Positions 49,773 to 62,357 of a DNA stretch of 64,000 nt are shown one piece after another; the stretch's first letter is position 1; every line of letters starts with the position of its first letter. Source of the stretch: Tribonema minus (lineage: Eukaryota; Sar; Xanthophyceae; Tribonematales; Tribonemataceae). The translations under genes were made by a program, and so were the position numbers. Under the pieces are notes generated by a model. It was not told where the DNA came from, searched no databases, and saw nothing but the letters and a program-made list of their open reading frames with translations. The DNA lies in contig JAFCMP010000154.1 in the NCBI GenBank assembly GCA_017506865.1, positions 62,001-126,000 of the forward strand, read 5' to 3'.

Positions 49773-50889
49773 GTACTACCAGTAGCCTGAAGCGCCCCAA
49801 TCAGAGTGCGCTTGCAGATGCCGTCGCTACCGAGCTTGCAGATAAGGTGGAGGCGGACCTAGGCCTATAGCTGCAACAGCTGCCGCAGGGCACGCAACGC
49901 ACGCAAGCACTTGCTCGATTCCGGTCGCAGCGCCACATGCACTCGATCGGCATGGCATTCCTCAACGAGCCCATGTACTCCACAACGGCTTCGTTCGATG
50001 GCCTATCCTGGCAGCTGGCCGTCAAACGCGCCATCGGAGTAGAGGAGCAGACGGCAGGCTGCAAGCTGTGCGGGAAGTCGCCGGGCGGCACCCTGCATGC
50101 ACGGCTGTGTCAAGCGCCACGCGTCAAGGCGCACGACACCATTGTCCACAATAGCGTCAAGAGGGCCACACAGCGCCTCCTGCGGCAATACCTCAAAACG
50201 GGACTGGTGGACGAGGACTACACGCCGTTTCTGGGGTCCGCCGGGCCGCCGGGGAGTTGCAGGATGGACATCGTGCTGCCTGCCGACGCCTTCCCGGTGA
50301 CCGGCTACGACGACCCGACACGCCACCTACCGCTCATGGTGGACGTTACCTGCTTCGAGGCACAGGTGGCGTCGCGGGCGGCGAAGACTGCAGCAGACCC
50401 CGAGCGATGCTGCCGCGACCAAGAGGCCGCCAAGACTACCCACTATTCTGGTCATTATGATCAGAATTGCTACAAACTTGCCACTTTGGCAATAGGGTCA
50501 TTTGGCAGCATCGGGGAGCAGGGGCAGAAGCTGCTGGAGGCTGTGGCGACGGAGTACGCCAGCAGGATGTCAGTGCCCGGAGGAGCGCGCCCTAAAGCTC
50601 TCAAGGGCATCGCCCTGGCGCGCTTACGCTCGGCACTGTTGGCAGCGCTCCACATGGCGTACTCTGGCCGTGTCATGACACACATGGCAGAATCCAGGGG
50701 GGGGGGGCACATGGAGGAGGACGTAGGGGAGGACCCCGAGATGCCATTTGGCGGCGGCGGCGTTTGAGTGGTTGTCGTTGCGACACTTTCAGACTGTCAT
50801 ACGACATGTAGATTCCTTACAGCTAGATGCCAATCATCTGGGCTTTTTCGCGCCCTGAGCGAGAATTAATAAAAAGTACTACCAGTAGC
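49773..50889 (+). mobile_element. 5'-truncated LINE copy B with 14-bp target duplication
   Basis: GTACTACCAGTAGC occurs at 49773-49786 and again at 50876-50889, flanking a LINE 3' fragment that ends GAGCGAGAATTAATAAAAA. This is a textbook 5'-truncated insertion. An in-frame TAG at 49868 shows the copy is dead or old, though the rest of the frame is intact. Copies A (9503-9951) and C (54175-54829) share its 3' end. Confidence 0.92.
49937..50767 (+). pseudogene. C-terminal LINE pol fragment: zinc knuckle and endonuclease-like domain
   Basis: The 276-codon frame continues upstream of the ATG to the TAG at 49868, so the ATG is not a real start. CKLCGKSPGGTLHARLC is a C-x2-C-x9-H-x3-C finger near residue 42. 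Then come RMDIVLPADAFPVTG and LMVDVTCFEAQVASRAAK, resembling the R/D...D-V-T layout of restriction-like endonucleases in LINE pol tails, and LAIGSFGSIGEQGQKLLEAV with a helical end. The domain reading is from memory of LINE families and remains an inference; the retroelement origin is firm because of the target duplication and the extra copies. Confidence 0.75.
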
Positions 50890-51128
50890 ATTGTGCGTGT
50901 CAATCATCTTGCAGCAGGCGCTGCGCAGCATGATGCAGCAATTGCATGGACGAGTTTGCCCGTGGGTGGCTGTCCGCACATCCCTGCTGCACACATTCCC
51001 TTCCGTCCCCTGCCAGTCTAGAATCCTGTTCGCTGCTTTTGTAAAAACATGAAGGGGTCATTGGGACAAGGTTCAAGTTGGACAGAACCTTCTGAATTGA
51101 ATCTCATGATGAGCTCTTTTCAAAGTTT

Positions 51129-51290
51129 AAGTTGTATATTATGTCTGGACCGCATGGGCTGAGCACACGATAAGTTGGGCTTTGCAATAACTATATCTAC
51201 GGAGGGGCCGGCGGTTCGGCGCTGGCCGGAGAGGGCCGCGGCACCAGCAACAGTGCGATGCGGCGGTAAGCGCTGACGTCGCCATCGGGG
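51129..51290 (+). repeat. Dispersed ~170-bp repeat, copy 2
   Basis: Same orientation and sequence class as 24979-25150, from AAGTTGTATATTATGT to GACGTCGCCATC. Here it lies outside genes. Confidence 0.75.
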
Positions 51291-51300
51291 CTATAACGGC

Positions 51301-53729
51301 AGTAGTCAAAAGGCTTCTGCTGATAATACGCTACATGTGTACGGGCCATACCCCAAGTGGAAAACACTGCAAAGTCCCTGTCACTGTGTCAGTTCCAACA
51401 TCAAGTATTTGCACCGTTTAATATCAGATGCAAAACCACTCACGCGCTTGCTGGTCGACTTCCACTGTGTGCGAGCCAAAAGCACAGTGCAAAACACTTT
51501 TTTTTTCTAATATCGCCAGTTCAGGATTACCTTCAAGTAATTGCATCATTGAAGTTCAGATCCAAAGTTGTACACCATCGCACGGGCTTGCTGGTTGGAG
51601 AATGCCGCCGTGGAAGTGACAGTGCTACTGTCCACAATATGCACGGCTTCTCGGACTGCATATTCCACCTGCTGCAGGACCCTACGACTCCAGGATCAGG
51701 AATATTCACTATTGCATCACAAACCATTACGGACGTACATAACAGCACTGCACGTGTAACACAAAACGTTCCGCGCATGTGCATAGGGTAACATGGTGCA
51801 CAGACTGATCAATGCTCTTGTGCGCCTACAATGATCACTGATTCTCCAGCCATCTTCTGGTCATAAAGGTTGCCCCTCGCGTTTGGGCCCCCAGCTCAAT
51901 GACTATATTCATGACCAAGCACAAGAAACGCGCACTCTTCGTCGTGCCGTAGCCGCCAAGCCGGGGCACATGGTATTAGACGGGCTCCCCTAGTATATGT
52001 GACACATCGGGCCCAAAGTCTGCTGTCCGGCGGGGCCTTAATCGCCAGGGGGTCTTAATCGCCATCGCATACAATCTTGATGAGCTCAGTCGATGCGCCA
52101 CAGTCACTGTATGCATGTACTTCGAAGTATGACTTACATATCATTTGTAATTGAGCCCATGGGGCGAGTTTTTTATGAGAGCGAAAAAAGGGGGGTGGGG
52201 AGCCATTTATATTAAAGAAAGGGTTGGGGTGCATTTATGTGAGGCATTTTAGTTCATCTATCACCATCATGAGGCGCCAGCATGCTTCTACGCCGCTGCT
52301 GAACCAGTTCAACTTTCGGAACGTCAGCTGCTGCTTCTGGGAGCCGTTTTGTGAGTTTCTCTACAATTTTAGCTATTTCTGTCTGCTCTGCACGTTTCTG
52401 ACAGTGCATGCATGTGCACACACAATGTGCTGATGTAGCAAGAGCCATAGAGTGTGCAGAGTACAGGTACGCAGAAAATACATGCTGCGTATGCATGTGA
52501 GAAAAAGGGGAGGGGGGCACATTTTTATGAGCGAAACATAAGGGGGTGCATCATTTTGTAAGAGCTCGGAAACTTATAAGACACTCGCCCATTGGCTCGA
52601 TTACAGACGATACAGTACTTCAGGTGACGTGCATCGCATTACTAATAGTATCACACTACCTGGGAGTGTCTTTTGGCAAGCCTTGGGTCATTTAATTCGG
52701 CAGCACTTGGACGCGTTCGTACTGCAGCAGAGAACACCGCATGAAACAACAACGTGTGACTGAGTGTACTGACACTGTGTCACACACAGTGGCTGCCTCA
52801 CATTTTGATGACTGTCGCAACCACTGGCACCAACCATGAACCTGTCGATTAATTTCTAGGCAGAGCAAGCCAGATCATGCATGATGTGCAAGGCATACGC
52901 ACATGCTGCTGTCACTGAACCCTGCCAGGCTCTCGGACTCACTCACCTTGTAGATTGAGGCATATTCAAGACCATTGGCAACTGCTTCTAGTACTCGGAC
53001 AACTAGGGCCCGAGACTGCCAGTGAGTGCTCAAACACTGATTCAGAAGCTCAACTAAATAGATTGTGACAATCAGCATGCCCAGATGTTTTGAAAGTTGA
53101 GCATCGCTGGCGTTGACTTGCGGGAAGACCTTGGGACGCGTGCGCCCTCAAGCTGAAGGTTCCTCGCCTGTAACGTAACCATATGATACTGTGTTACCAG
53201 TGACGCCTGTTGTAAAATATACTATGCAACAGCATGAGGAACGGCAGACCTTCAGTTGAGAGTTGCTTTGAACGACCGTGGCAGCACCATGAGACCCATG
53301 TGCCATTCAGGAGGATCTATTGCACGCATGGCTGGTACAGGACGCCCCTTGTTGGAAAGTACAGAACTGCGGGTTAGGAATGCACAGCAGCACCCGTACC
53401 TCGAGCATGGTGTCTGTGTCATGAGCACTACAGTTTCAATGTTAGGACAGTGTCCAGTTGTCGTTTGGCTGTAGAGCAGATTGCTGCAATGATCAAGCAA
53501 ATCAAAGGCCACGCGCGTGACGGCGACCATATTGCCACTACGCATCTGCAGTTTTTCAAATGTCAGCCATTGCATTGAATTCACAACAAGCAGGAAATGG
53601 CCTTGTCAGTCACGGTGTCTTCAAGGAGAGTTTCTAATCCCAATGGCATATTGACCAAGTATCATATCATACTATCATGCGCTAGTCGCTAATATTCTAT
53701 CCTATTACTGCTGTGGCACTGCTGCGCAG
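51301..53729 (+). other. Low-coding interval before the beta-helix exons
   Basis: Lower in G+C than the large gene. I find no exon I can support; the first exons of the beta-helix gene could lie here. A TACTTCGAAGTA palindrome is at 52118-52129. Poly-T/A patches and short open frames look random. Confidence 0.4.
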
Positions 53730-53882
53730 CTCGCTACGGGGGCTGCATACGGGCTGCACCGAACTCAGAGGTGCGCGTCGTCGATTGTACACTCAGCAAT
53801 TCGACAGCTGTATATGGCGGCGCCATTGATACGGATGGGGAACTACACTGTGTTCGATCAGCATTTTCCGACAACAAGATAG
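53730..53882 (+). CDS. Beta-helix gene, exon a (153 bases)
   Basis: Acceptor GCTGCGCAG, donor GTAAGT. YGGCIRAAPNSEVRVVDC, TLSNSTAVYGGAIDT, then LHCVRSAFSDNKI. Two GG(C/A)I half-units. Confidence 0.82.
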   Translation, partial: LATGAAYGLHRTQRCASSIVHSAIRQLYMAAPLIRMGNYTVFDQHFPTTR

Positions 53883-56800
53883 GTAAGTCACAATGCCGCT
53901 GTGCAACGACAACACAGATGCATTTAACTTGGGGATGGTCGCTTAATCACACAAGAATCGCAATCTCTTGAAAGTACCATCGAAGCGATGACCTACTCAA
54001 CATGGGCGCCGGAACGCGCACGGGTTCTTTGTCGCTGGGCAATGCGCCGCCTGACGCTGAGCTCGTGGTATATGCCAGTGCGGCTTACATCACGATGTCA
54101 GGAAATGCTGCCATTCCCTACTCTGGAAGTATACCATTATGTAGTGGCAACATGAAAATGACACTAGTAGGCTAGTACTTCTTATTAATTCTCGCTCAGG
54201 GCGCGAAAAAGCCCAGATGACTGGCATCTAACTTGAAGCTTGCTGTACGGAATCTACATGTCGTGCGACAGTCTGAAAGTGTCGCAACGACAACCACACA
54301 CTGTTGGCAAATGCCGCCCCCGCCAAATGGCATCTCGGGATCCTCCCCTACGTCCTCCTCCATGTGCCCCCCCCCCCTGGATTCTGCCATGTGTGTCATG
54401 ACACGGCCAGAGTACGCCATGTGGAGCGCTGCCGACAGTGCCGAGCATAAGCGCGCCAGGGTGATGCCCTTAAGAGCTTTAAGGCGCGCTCCTCCGGGCA
54501 CTGACATCCTGCTGGCAACTCCGTCGCCACAGCCTCCACAGCAGCTTCCGCCCCTGCTCCCCGATGCTGTCAAATGACCCTATTGCCAAAGTGGCAAGTT
54601 TGTAGCAATTCTTATCATAATGTCATTGACCAGAATAGTGGGTGTATTTGGCGGCCTCTTGGTCGCGGCAGCAGCGTTGGAGGTCTACTACAGTCTTCAC
54701 CGCCTGCGACGCCACCTGTGCCTCGAAGCAGGTGACATCCACCATAAGCAGTAGTGGACGTGTCGGATCGTCGTAGCCGGTCACTGGGAAGGCGTCGGCA
54801 GGCAGCATGATGTCCATCCTGCAAGTACTACTGGTCGCACAAACGTTCCATCTCAAAACGCTGCATGCCTCATTAGTCGTGATGACGACTGGAGACATTA
54901 TAAGGCCACTAGCCCGAGGATTGGACGAAGATGAGAGCGCAGGTGTGACAACATGTTGTCAACCTGAAGATTCAATTCACAAGGCTTTACTGAATGATGA
55001 ACACTTCAGTTACGATAACGCAAAGTACCTCGCAGCACACATTGAGCACGTACCAATTGGCATGTCTGTGTCATTGACAAATAGCTTGTATACTTCGACG
55101 CACTTGTCAAAGAGTGCAAGCGAGACAATTCCATCACATTCACTATGATAGGTTGTAGGTTGTTCAGGTTACGACTCAATGACATTCAGTTTGTCACTCA
55201 CCAAGTTGGCCGTCTTCATTATATATTTTGAATTTTTTCGCATTATCTTATGTTCATGTTGACATTTTCTAGGTAAATGCACATTACCTATTCATTGTTG
55301 CCATGATACAGATGTATCATGAACTTATTGTGTTTGGGTCGCTCTCCCTTCAAGTACAAACTTCTTGAAGTACATTTTCTGGTATGTAGTCCATGCTGCA
55401 CCCCCTTCTCCCAGCAAAAATACTTTCTTGCAGCAATACACCAGGTCCCGCAGCATTCAAAAGATAGCAAGAGTCGTAGAGATGGAGGTTAAATAGCCTA
55501 AGGTATACTTGAAGCACAGTTTTTTTAACGATGCAATATTGTGCTCTGCAGGTGAAAGGAGCACATGATTGTGTAACCAGGCATGCCTCAAGTTGTGATC
55601 AACAAAGCTTGGGCTGATACAGCGAGCTGATCAGCAGGCACCTTTTCTACTCTCGTCTGTCTTCATTACTGTCTTCTACAAGCCGTGCAGCATTTTTGCC
55701 ACTTGATACCTGGGTGGATGTGTTGCCTGCTGCTGCAGTGCCTCATGATTTCCAGGCAGGAAATGGTGGTGCAATCAACGGCAATGAAGGTTCCAGCGTA
55801 TCTGTGACCGGATGCAACTTTACAGGCTGCTCTACCACACAAGTGCAAGGTGGGGCAATTGCCACTGAATCAAGGCTCAACATAACGTCCTCCAACTTTA
55901 AGGGCAACAAAGGTAAGATTTCTGCAGATGCTCAACCGATTTCCCACAGATGCCCCACCGCACCCCTTGCTATGCATAGGCTGGAAAACCTTCAATTTTA
56001 TTTTTCAGCAAGAAAGCTAGTTTTCATTTTCATTCACCATGCCATTGGTGCAGCAAATTCACACATCGTACAAGCTGTACCAGTTCAAGGTCTTTACTAT
56101 AACAGCCCGCTCGCCAGCACATTCTACCGATCATGGTGTGCCCACTAGCAGGTCAACTATATGCAAGTTGCCGCTTTGTGCGAGCATCTGTGGTGAGTAT
56201 TGATGCAGCATGGTGCAGTAATGCACAAGAACTGTTCACGAACATGGCAATTTCTTTCAAACACCACCCACCCTAGACCCCTTGACCTGCCCTAAGGCAT
56301 TTCCTAACTGAAGACAACGTTGTGAAAGATTGAACTCGGCGGCTCACACGCGCTTGCATCTGCATAATACACACTGTGTCAGTTCTGCTACCACATTTCA
56401 TGTTGCGTAATGAGATAGTGACCCCTGTAGTGCACCTCAGTCTGCTCCGTAGTGGAGCATGGTGCTTTTGTCCAGGAACATGTCATGTCATTCTGTTTGC
56501 ACGGGAAGATGGCACTGTAGTGACATTAAATATTGGCACCATAGTTCAATACTGACTGAAGTCTATTATCAAACTTCAGTGCAATGGTATTCTGCGACAA
56601 ACATCATATTTTCTGTGGGGTCATATGCACAAATCTCAAAGTTGCAATCGCTATAGAAGTATGTGCCATCAGCTCATCTTTGATGTACTTGCTAGTTTTC
56701 AAAAACTGGAGATGTCGCGCGGCATCAGAAGGCCATGGTGTTGTCCATACATCACGTTCATTGCTGCATATTTGGTGCGCTCTGTGCAGTAAGCAATTAA

Positions 56801-59800
56801 CTTTGTGGTTTTACCGGCGTTGATCAGTTCTATTGATGTAGTGATACCGAGTGCTGATCAGGCGGCAACAAATTGTCAGTACACTGGATGTCGCTAGTTC
56901 CAGCTGCAAGTTTTCTCAGGACTGGGTGAGCCTCATTGAGGCCTTGGTGTAAGCCTCAGGTCCTCTCACATTAGCCTCGATGCATGTATGTGGAGCGCTC
57001 CGTGCATACAGAGCGGAGCCTGTGGCACATGGTGCACTGACTTGTTTGCGTCTGCAGGTTGTGAGCAGATGCGGCCCGCTGATGGCCTAATCCGACGTGA
57101 AAATGCAGCCATGACAAGTATTTAAGGTGCTGGTTACACCAGCAATTGACATGGAAGCCGGCCTCCCTGATGTTCTACTCTAATACTGATACCAAAACAC
57201 TGGGTCGGTTTGCTTTGCACTAAGGTCTGCATGCCCGCAACTCCTTGCTGATGCAGCCTTCCAGGGAGGCAGCTTAAAAGCAGGCAACAAGAGCAACGTT
57301 GTGATAAGGAACAGCACATTTGCTGATGAGCAGGCAATCAGTGATGGCGGCGCAATCGTCAGCATAGGCGGCACTGTCACGTGTTACTCATCGAAATTCA
57401 CGCATAACAAAGCAGGTGAAGCATACTGTATTGGTTATGGCAGTCATCAGCATGTACAATGCGTAGAGTTGCCGACCAGCATAATCAAGATTCTTATATA
57501 TAGTGTTTCACGTGTGATTACAACGCATGTATATTATTCGATATTAGTTATTTTCATAGCAACGAAAAACAAAATCTGATGCCGTCTTTAATGGCGTCCA
57601 ATTTAAGCGAGGCATTGGGGCCCAAACGCCCCTTCTTTTACACGTCAGCGGCGAAGGCAAGTGACCTGGACTTTTCCTCACCATGAAGACAGAAGATCGG
57701 GCGACACAATTGGGCAACGACCTTTCAAGATGAAAAGACGCACAACTGGTAATGTTTGCATGCGCAAGCGGCGACACCCAATTCGTTTTGAATGGCACTT
57801 TTGTTCCCTATAAAAGACGGCTTCACGATGAAGGCGACCTCCGATTCATCGCTTTTCCTTTACAAACGACAGTGTCACCTTTCAAGAGTGCAAGACGCCG
57901 TCACATTCTACTCATGTAAGCATTACTGGCGATGAGTAGCATTGCCAGTCATTTACCTCTAACTTTAATGAGAGAATGAAACAACATGCATAAATGTATG
58001 CACCCATGCATCCAGCGCATGCAATTTTTCAATATGATGTTAGGCTCGTTTGCACACATAGTGCGCAAACAGTTGAGCTGCACATGTCATGGCATAGCTG
58101 TTGCCAATGCAAACGTTACACTCCAGCTGAGAGTATGTCGGTTACTTCTTTCAGTGTCAATCATCTGATGTGAGATTCTAGTCGCCTTGTTGATGATGCT
58201 CAAAACGGTAAATTTTGACCTGCAAACTGCAAGTGCAACCACTTGGCGATGATACATCCGTCATCTATAAAGGCCCGAGTCGCTGCCAGCTTCGATCAAA
58301 GGCCAACTTCATGATGCGTATATCAATCATTTACATTGTACACTTCAAATCACATGGAAAGTAGGGCCTGTACTGTATCAAACAAACGTGGCAAAGTGGG
58401 TTTGGCTGTGAAACCGCTGCTCTAGTGGCCCACTTGTTTATTATCATTGATATTGAAGCTCCCTTTGATTTCAATCGCGCACACTGTGGCACTGGGCGCA
58501 CATAGTGCTTTTAGTATGCGTTGTCATCAGGTACCTGGATATGCCATATGCATGAACACCACTTAAACAATTGCACCCTTCCAAGTTAAAAGAACATGGC
58601 TTCCCAGTGATTTCGAAGATAGCGATTGTTCACCTCTCGTATCAGCGTTCAACGACGCGCACTTGTACTTTAACATATGACTCGGGGATCGCCACTGACA
58701 CTGTGGCACAACTTTGCTGACAACGCTCATCTCAACTGGCTCAGAGTGTAATGCCGCAGTGAAGCTATTGGAGTGATAGTCTCCACTGTGCTGCCGTTTC
58801 AAGCGCAGCAGGACATCCACGCTGATAATGCTCACACCACGCACCAGCAAACAACCACTGCTCTTACTGGCGCAACATTCTCACTTCTTATGTTAGAGTA
58901 CAATCGTTTGGATGATCCCTTGTCCTGAAGGCTGCTCATCAACAAAGAATATTAATGGTCACGTTGACAAGCGGCCTCAGTGAGTCAGCAGACACCAGTC
59001 CAACATCCTCTTTGGTCCGCACGCTTCAAGCTATGCCGCCTATCATACTGGCGTCTGTTGTACGGCAGCATGTACGAGGTGCATTTGTAATTTCCGGACA
59101 GCAGCTTTTAGTTGTTGCCATTGGCAACAGAGCTTGCCACGATGGAGCTCACACGCTCAGTAGCAGCAGTGGCAATTAACCCTGCAATGCAACCTCAGGC
59201 TAGGTCAGGCTTTGTGCAAGGTCAGGGTCAATTTGGATCAATCGAAGTAATTATCCCCAACGCCAGTTCTCACCCCCTGAAAACTTGATCATCCAAGTGC
59301 AGCTTCAAGTTGTTCGGTCAGCCACCTGCACTTGCACTTGCACCTGCACTTGGCCATGCAAACACTTCTGAAGGATGCTGGCATCTCCAAAGTGGCAGTA
59401 GACGTGCTTGTTGAGGTCTACAACATATATTCGCATGTGTTTGGCCTTTTGATTTATGCTTGCTGTCAACCAATCAATTAATAATTGAAATGACCAGTTA
59501 GGCTCGATCGGTGGAGCTCAATCAAGAAGCCTAGTTGATGCTTTGCCTGCTTCATGCCCTCTTCTATCCCGCGTAGAGGCCTTGATTATTATCATGTCCA
59601 CGCCCATTTATGTCAGTACGAATGCAGCAAACCCCTGACACTAATCACCACGCTACCACTGCCCCTGCCTGCGCCTTTCTGCAGCGGATGGTTCGGGTGG
59701 CACCATTTCAGCAACAAACGGTGCTCGGGTTACCGTTGCAGCCAGCGAGGTGGCCCACTCAGCTGCGAACAATGCAGGTGCAAGTACAAGCATCTGATGC

Positions 59801-61432
59801 GCGACAGCATTGTTCTCATTCATGATCAATCCTGGTGAAGAATGGCTTGAACTTGGTAAGCAAGCCTCCACGCAGGTGACACCCCCCCCGTAGTTGATAG
59901 CCTGCAGCTGCTCTTGCTGGTAGGACCAATGCGCCTGGTAGGGCCTACGCTGGCATGCTGTTACACCAAGCTAGAATGAGGGAACTGATGCTTGTCATCC
60001 AACACACTGGCAGAGTCTCTGGTGGTGCAGAAGTCACACCAGTCTGCTTGATGGCAGCACTTTCATTCCACCAAGCTATGCATGTTTAGCAAAACGAGGG
60101 AGCTGTGAGCTGCTGAAGCAGGAACGCACTCGGGAAAGAAGCCCTGCCTGGCAAACAAACTGCCGGATACCTCCGAGTCGTCAGACACAGTCAGTCACTG
60201 TGGACTGCTCTTCGTGTTTGAGCCAGTTCCACCTAGCAGTGCTCACATGCAAAAGATATAACCACCCCTTCTGTATGCCACCCTGAGGCTTGCTGAAGGT
60301 GATAGTTAAGTGGTACCTGCCTTTTGCAAGACCAGCACAAGTAGTCGCTCCCCCTTGCCCTCCCCCTTCCGAATTCATTGGCCCTTTGACGCATGTCTAC
60401 ATTCAGGTCCAGCCATTAGAAACTGCGGCTTTGTGTTCCTGAACCATTAAACTTGCACATTGTCAAGCGCTTCATGGGATTACTTTTGACACAGTACTTT
60501 TAGTACCTGTTGTCCCTGACAGATTGAGAGCACACATGATGTTGTTGACCCTGCTCCCAGATTGAGACCGGCATCAACTGTACACTTGATAGCAGCCATA
60601 GAGCTCACTGACAGCTGATCGCACAGCGTTCAGCGCCTTTTGAACGAGCAGCCTGAGGGCCGCGTTGCCACCCTGTGCCAAAGTCTGGCTGTCAAGCTGC
60701 ATTCGCATCATCTTCTGGGGCCATCGAGCTTTAGTGCCCGAAACCATAAAGCAGCCACAGGTTCAGCGTTTTGACGGAGCTTCTGGGCCAGATGGCCATG
60801 GCCGTGGGTTCGCTTCTGTCGTTGCACAGTATATGCACAAGTACTATGCATTTTTGCCATGATGGCGGGATATTGAGCCATAATATGTATTTGGAGTATA
60901 CATATATGCTTCGAAGCATGGACACCAAAGCACACTATTAATTGTCGCTCCTTTGTGTTCAATAAATATGCTTGATTGCAGGTGTGATCGCCCCACCCAG
61001 GGGGCCATGCAGGATAGTAATACACAAATACTCTCTGACCTAAATAAGCACATGTCGCTATTAGGATACGCCTTATCCCAAACAGCTTTGACAGGCCATC
61101 AAAAGTCACGATTAAGCATTTCAGGTTTTCATTCTATTGTTTGCAGCATCATATGCTGCTGAAGATACATAGATCGCAGAACCCCGGCAATGCAGCTGGT
61201 ATACCCTTAGTCACAACAGAGCGCTGCGGTCTCCAAGAGTCAACACATGTCAACTAGCGTTCTTTGTGTCTCACTGTGACTGGGCCCTCAGGGGGGTTCA
61301 TATACGCAGCTGATGATACGACAATCGCTCTGGCGGGTGTGACTCTGGCTGAAGCCCACGCTGGCTACGGCGGCGCCTTAAGTGTCAGTGGCAAACTGTA
61401 TTGCGCGAACTCTACATTTACTGGGACTTCAG
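53730..61432 (+). CDS. Beta-helix (POMP-like) repeat protein gene, five exons seen, partial
   Basis: Five plus-strand exons, separated by introns of 1.3-2 kb, each encode a right-handed parallel beta-helix unit with the GGAI ... C.F/NSTF ... N(K/A) signature of polymorphic outer membrane protein repeats. Every exon starts with two bases completing a codon and ends with one base, so all junctions are phase 1 and any exon could be skipped or duplicated without a frame change. Such proteins are usually secreted or surface-exposed; no signal peptide or C-terminal anchor is in view because both ends of the gene are missing. The last intron seen runs into the virus-like element at about 61533, so the gene may be interrupted there. 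Confidence 0.8.
54000..54172 (+). other. Open stretch next to LINE copy C, possible broken exon
   Basis: The frame reads through SLSLGNAPPDAELVVYASAA and YITMSGNAAIPYSGSI before a TAG at the LINE junction. It has beta-helix flavour but no GGAI motif and no clear acceptor. I leave it uncalled. Confidence 0.25.
54175..54829 (-). mobile_element. 5'-truncated LINE copy C, antisense in the beta-helix gene
   Basis: The minus strand matches copy B from the RMDI(V/M)LPADAFPVTGYDD region to the 3' end GAGCGAGAATTAATAAGAA, with small indels that break the frame. The sequence match ends at 54824. GTACT is present at both ends (54175-54179 and 54825-54829). It sits in the intron between exons a and b. 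Confidence 0.88.
55760..55912 (+). CDS. Beta-helix gene, exon b (153 bases)
   Basis: The acceptor is the second AG of TTTCCAGGCAG, chosen because it keeps phase 1; donor GTAAGA. NGGAINGNEGSSVSVTGCNF, QGGAIATESRLNITSSNF, KGNK. The same length as exon a. Confidence 0.82.
57257..57415 (+). CDS. Beta-helix gene, exon c (159 bases)
   Basis: Acceptor TGATGCAG, donor GTGAAG. FQGGSLKAGNKSNVVIRNS, DGGAIVSIGGTVTCYSSKF, THNKA. Confidence 0.8.
59685..59777 (+). CDS. Beta-helix gene, exon d (93 bases)
   Basis: Acceptor TTTCTGCAG, donor GTGCAA. GSGGTISATNGARVTVAASE, then VAHSAANNA; a single half-unit in phase 1. Confidence 0.72.
61292..61432 (+). CDS. Beta-helix gene, exon e (141 bases)
   Basis: Acceptor GGGCCCTCAG, donor GTATGC. 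GGFIYAADDTTIALAGVTLA, YGGALSVSGKLYCANSTF, TGTS. The next intron is cut by the palindrome and C-rich end of the virus-like element. Confidence 0.8.
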
Positions 61433-61532
61433 GTATGCAATTTAATTTGCTGCATGACGGCTACTCTACTCCTGCACACTTGCCGTTGTTGAGAACAAGA
61501 TCGTTGAGCTCCTCAATTTTGCAATCCTGTTT

Positions 61533-61560
61533 GTAGTATAGTAGATATCTACTATACTAC
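61533..61560. repeat. 28-bp perfect palindrome at the junction
   Basis: GTAGTATAGTAGAT is followed directly by its reverse complement, with GATATC at the centre. It is followed by ACTACACTAG and C-rich sequence. Its place at the change of sequence character suggests a terminus or integration junction. Confidence 0.9.
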
Positions 61561-61874
61561 ACTACACTAGTACCCCCCCGGTCCACCCCCCCTCCCCCGG
61601 TCCACCCCCTCCCCCCGGATCACTCCCGGGGTCTATCCCCCTTTAAACCCTAGCCCTAGGGTTAGATCAGAAATCCCCCAGACCCGTAAAACCCCCCAAA
61701 AAACCCAATCCTAATAATGCACTTATATTTTTGAGAATCTACCAGACTACCCCCAGTGCCGGCGTCCTACGTCGACGACATGCGAACGACGACACGTCGG
61801 TGTCTTACTTCGACGACGTGTGAGTGACGACACATCGGTGTCTTGCTTCGACGACGTGTCGGACACCGGCGTCG

Positions 61875-62357
61875 GTGTCGAAGTCCGCAAAGTTGTCGAA
61901 GTCCGCAAAGTTGTCGAAGTCCACAAAGTTGTCGAAGTCCGCAAAGTTGTCGAAGTCCGCAAAGTTGTCGAAGTCCGCAAAGTTGTCGAAGTCCGCAAAG
62001 TTGTCGAAGTCCGCAAAGTTGTCGAAGTCCGCAAAGTTGTCGAAGTCCGCAAAGTTGTCGAAGTCCGCAAAGTTGTCGAAGTCCGCAAAGTTGTCGAAGT
62101 CCGCAAAGTTGTCGAAGTCCGCAAAGTTGTCAAAGTCCGCAAAGTTGTCGAAGTCCGCAAAGTTGTCGAAGTCCGCAAAGTTGTCGAAGTCCGCAAAGTT
62201 GTCGAAGTCCGCAAAGTTGTCGAAGTCCGCAAAGTTGTCGAAGTCCGCAAAGTTGTCGAAGTCCGCAAAGTTGTCGAAGTCCGCAAAGTTGTCGAAGTCC
62301 GCAAAGTTGTCGAAGTCCGCAAAGTTGTCGAAGTCCGCAAAGTTGTCCGAGTCCGCA
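61875..62357. repeat. 18-bp minisatellite, about 27 copies
   Basis: The unit AAGTTGTCGAAGTCCGCA is repeated nearly perfectly, with single-base variants (for example CCACAAAG near 61920 and GTCAAAGTCC near 62130). The 18-bp period keeps several frames open on both strands (VEVRKV, KLSKSA, NFADFD), so the long open frames here are not evidence of a protein. A GACTACCCCC(A/G)GTGCCG pair flanks the array at 61745-61761 and 62458-62474. Confidence 0.95.

Noticed and set aside
51357-51791. 144-codon frame
   Set aside because: No recognisable motif and no support from neighbours; perhaps degraded, but nothing to build on.
61875-62357. CRISPR array
   Set aside because: The units are contiguous with no unique spacers; this is a minisatellite in eukaryotic DNA.
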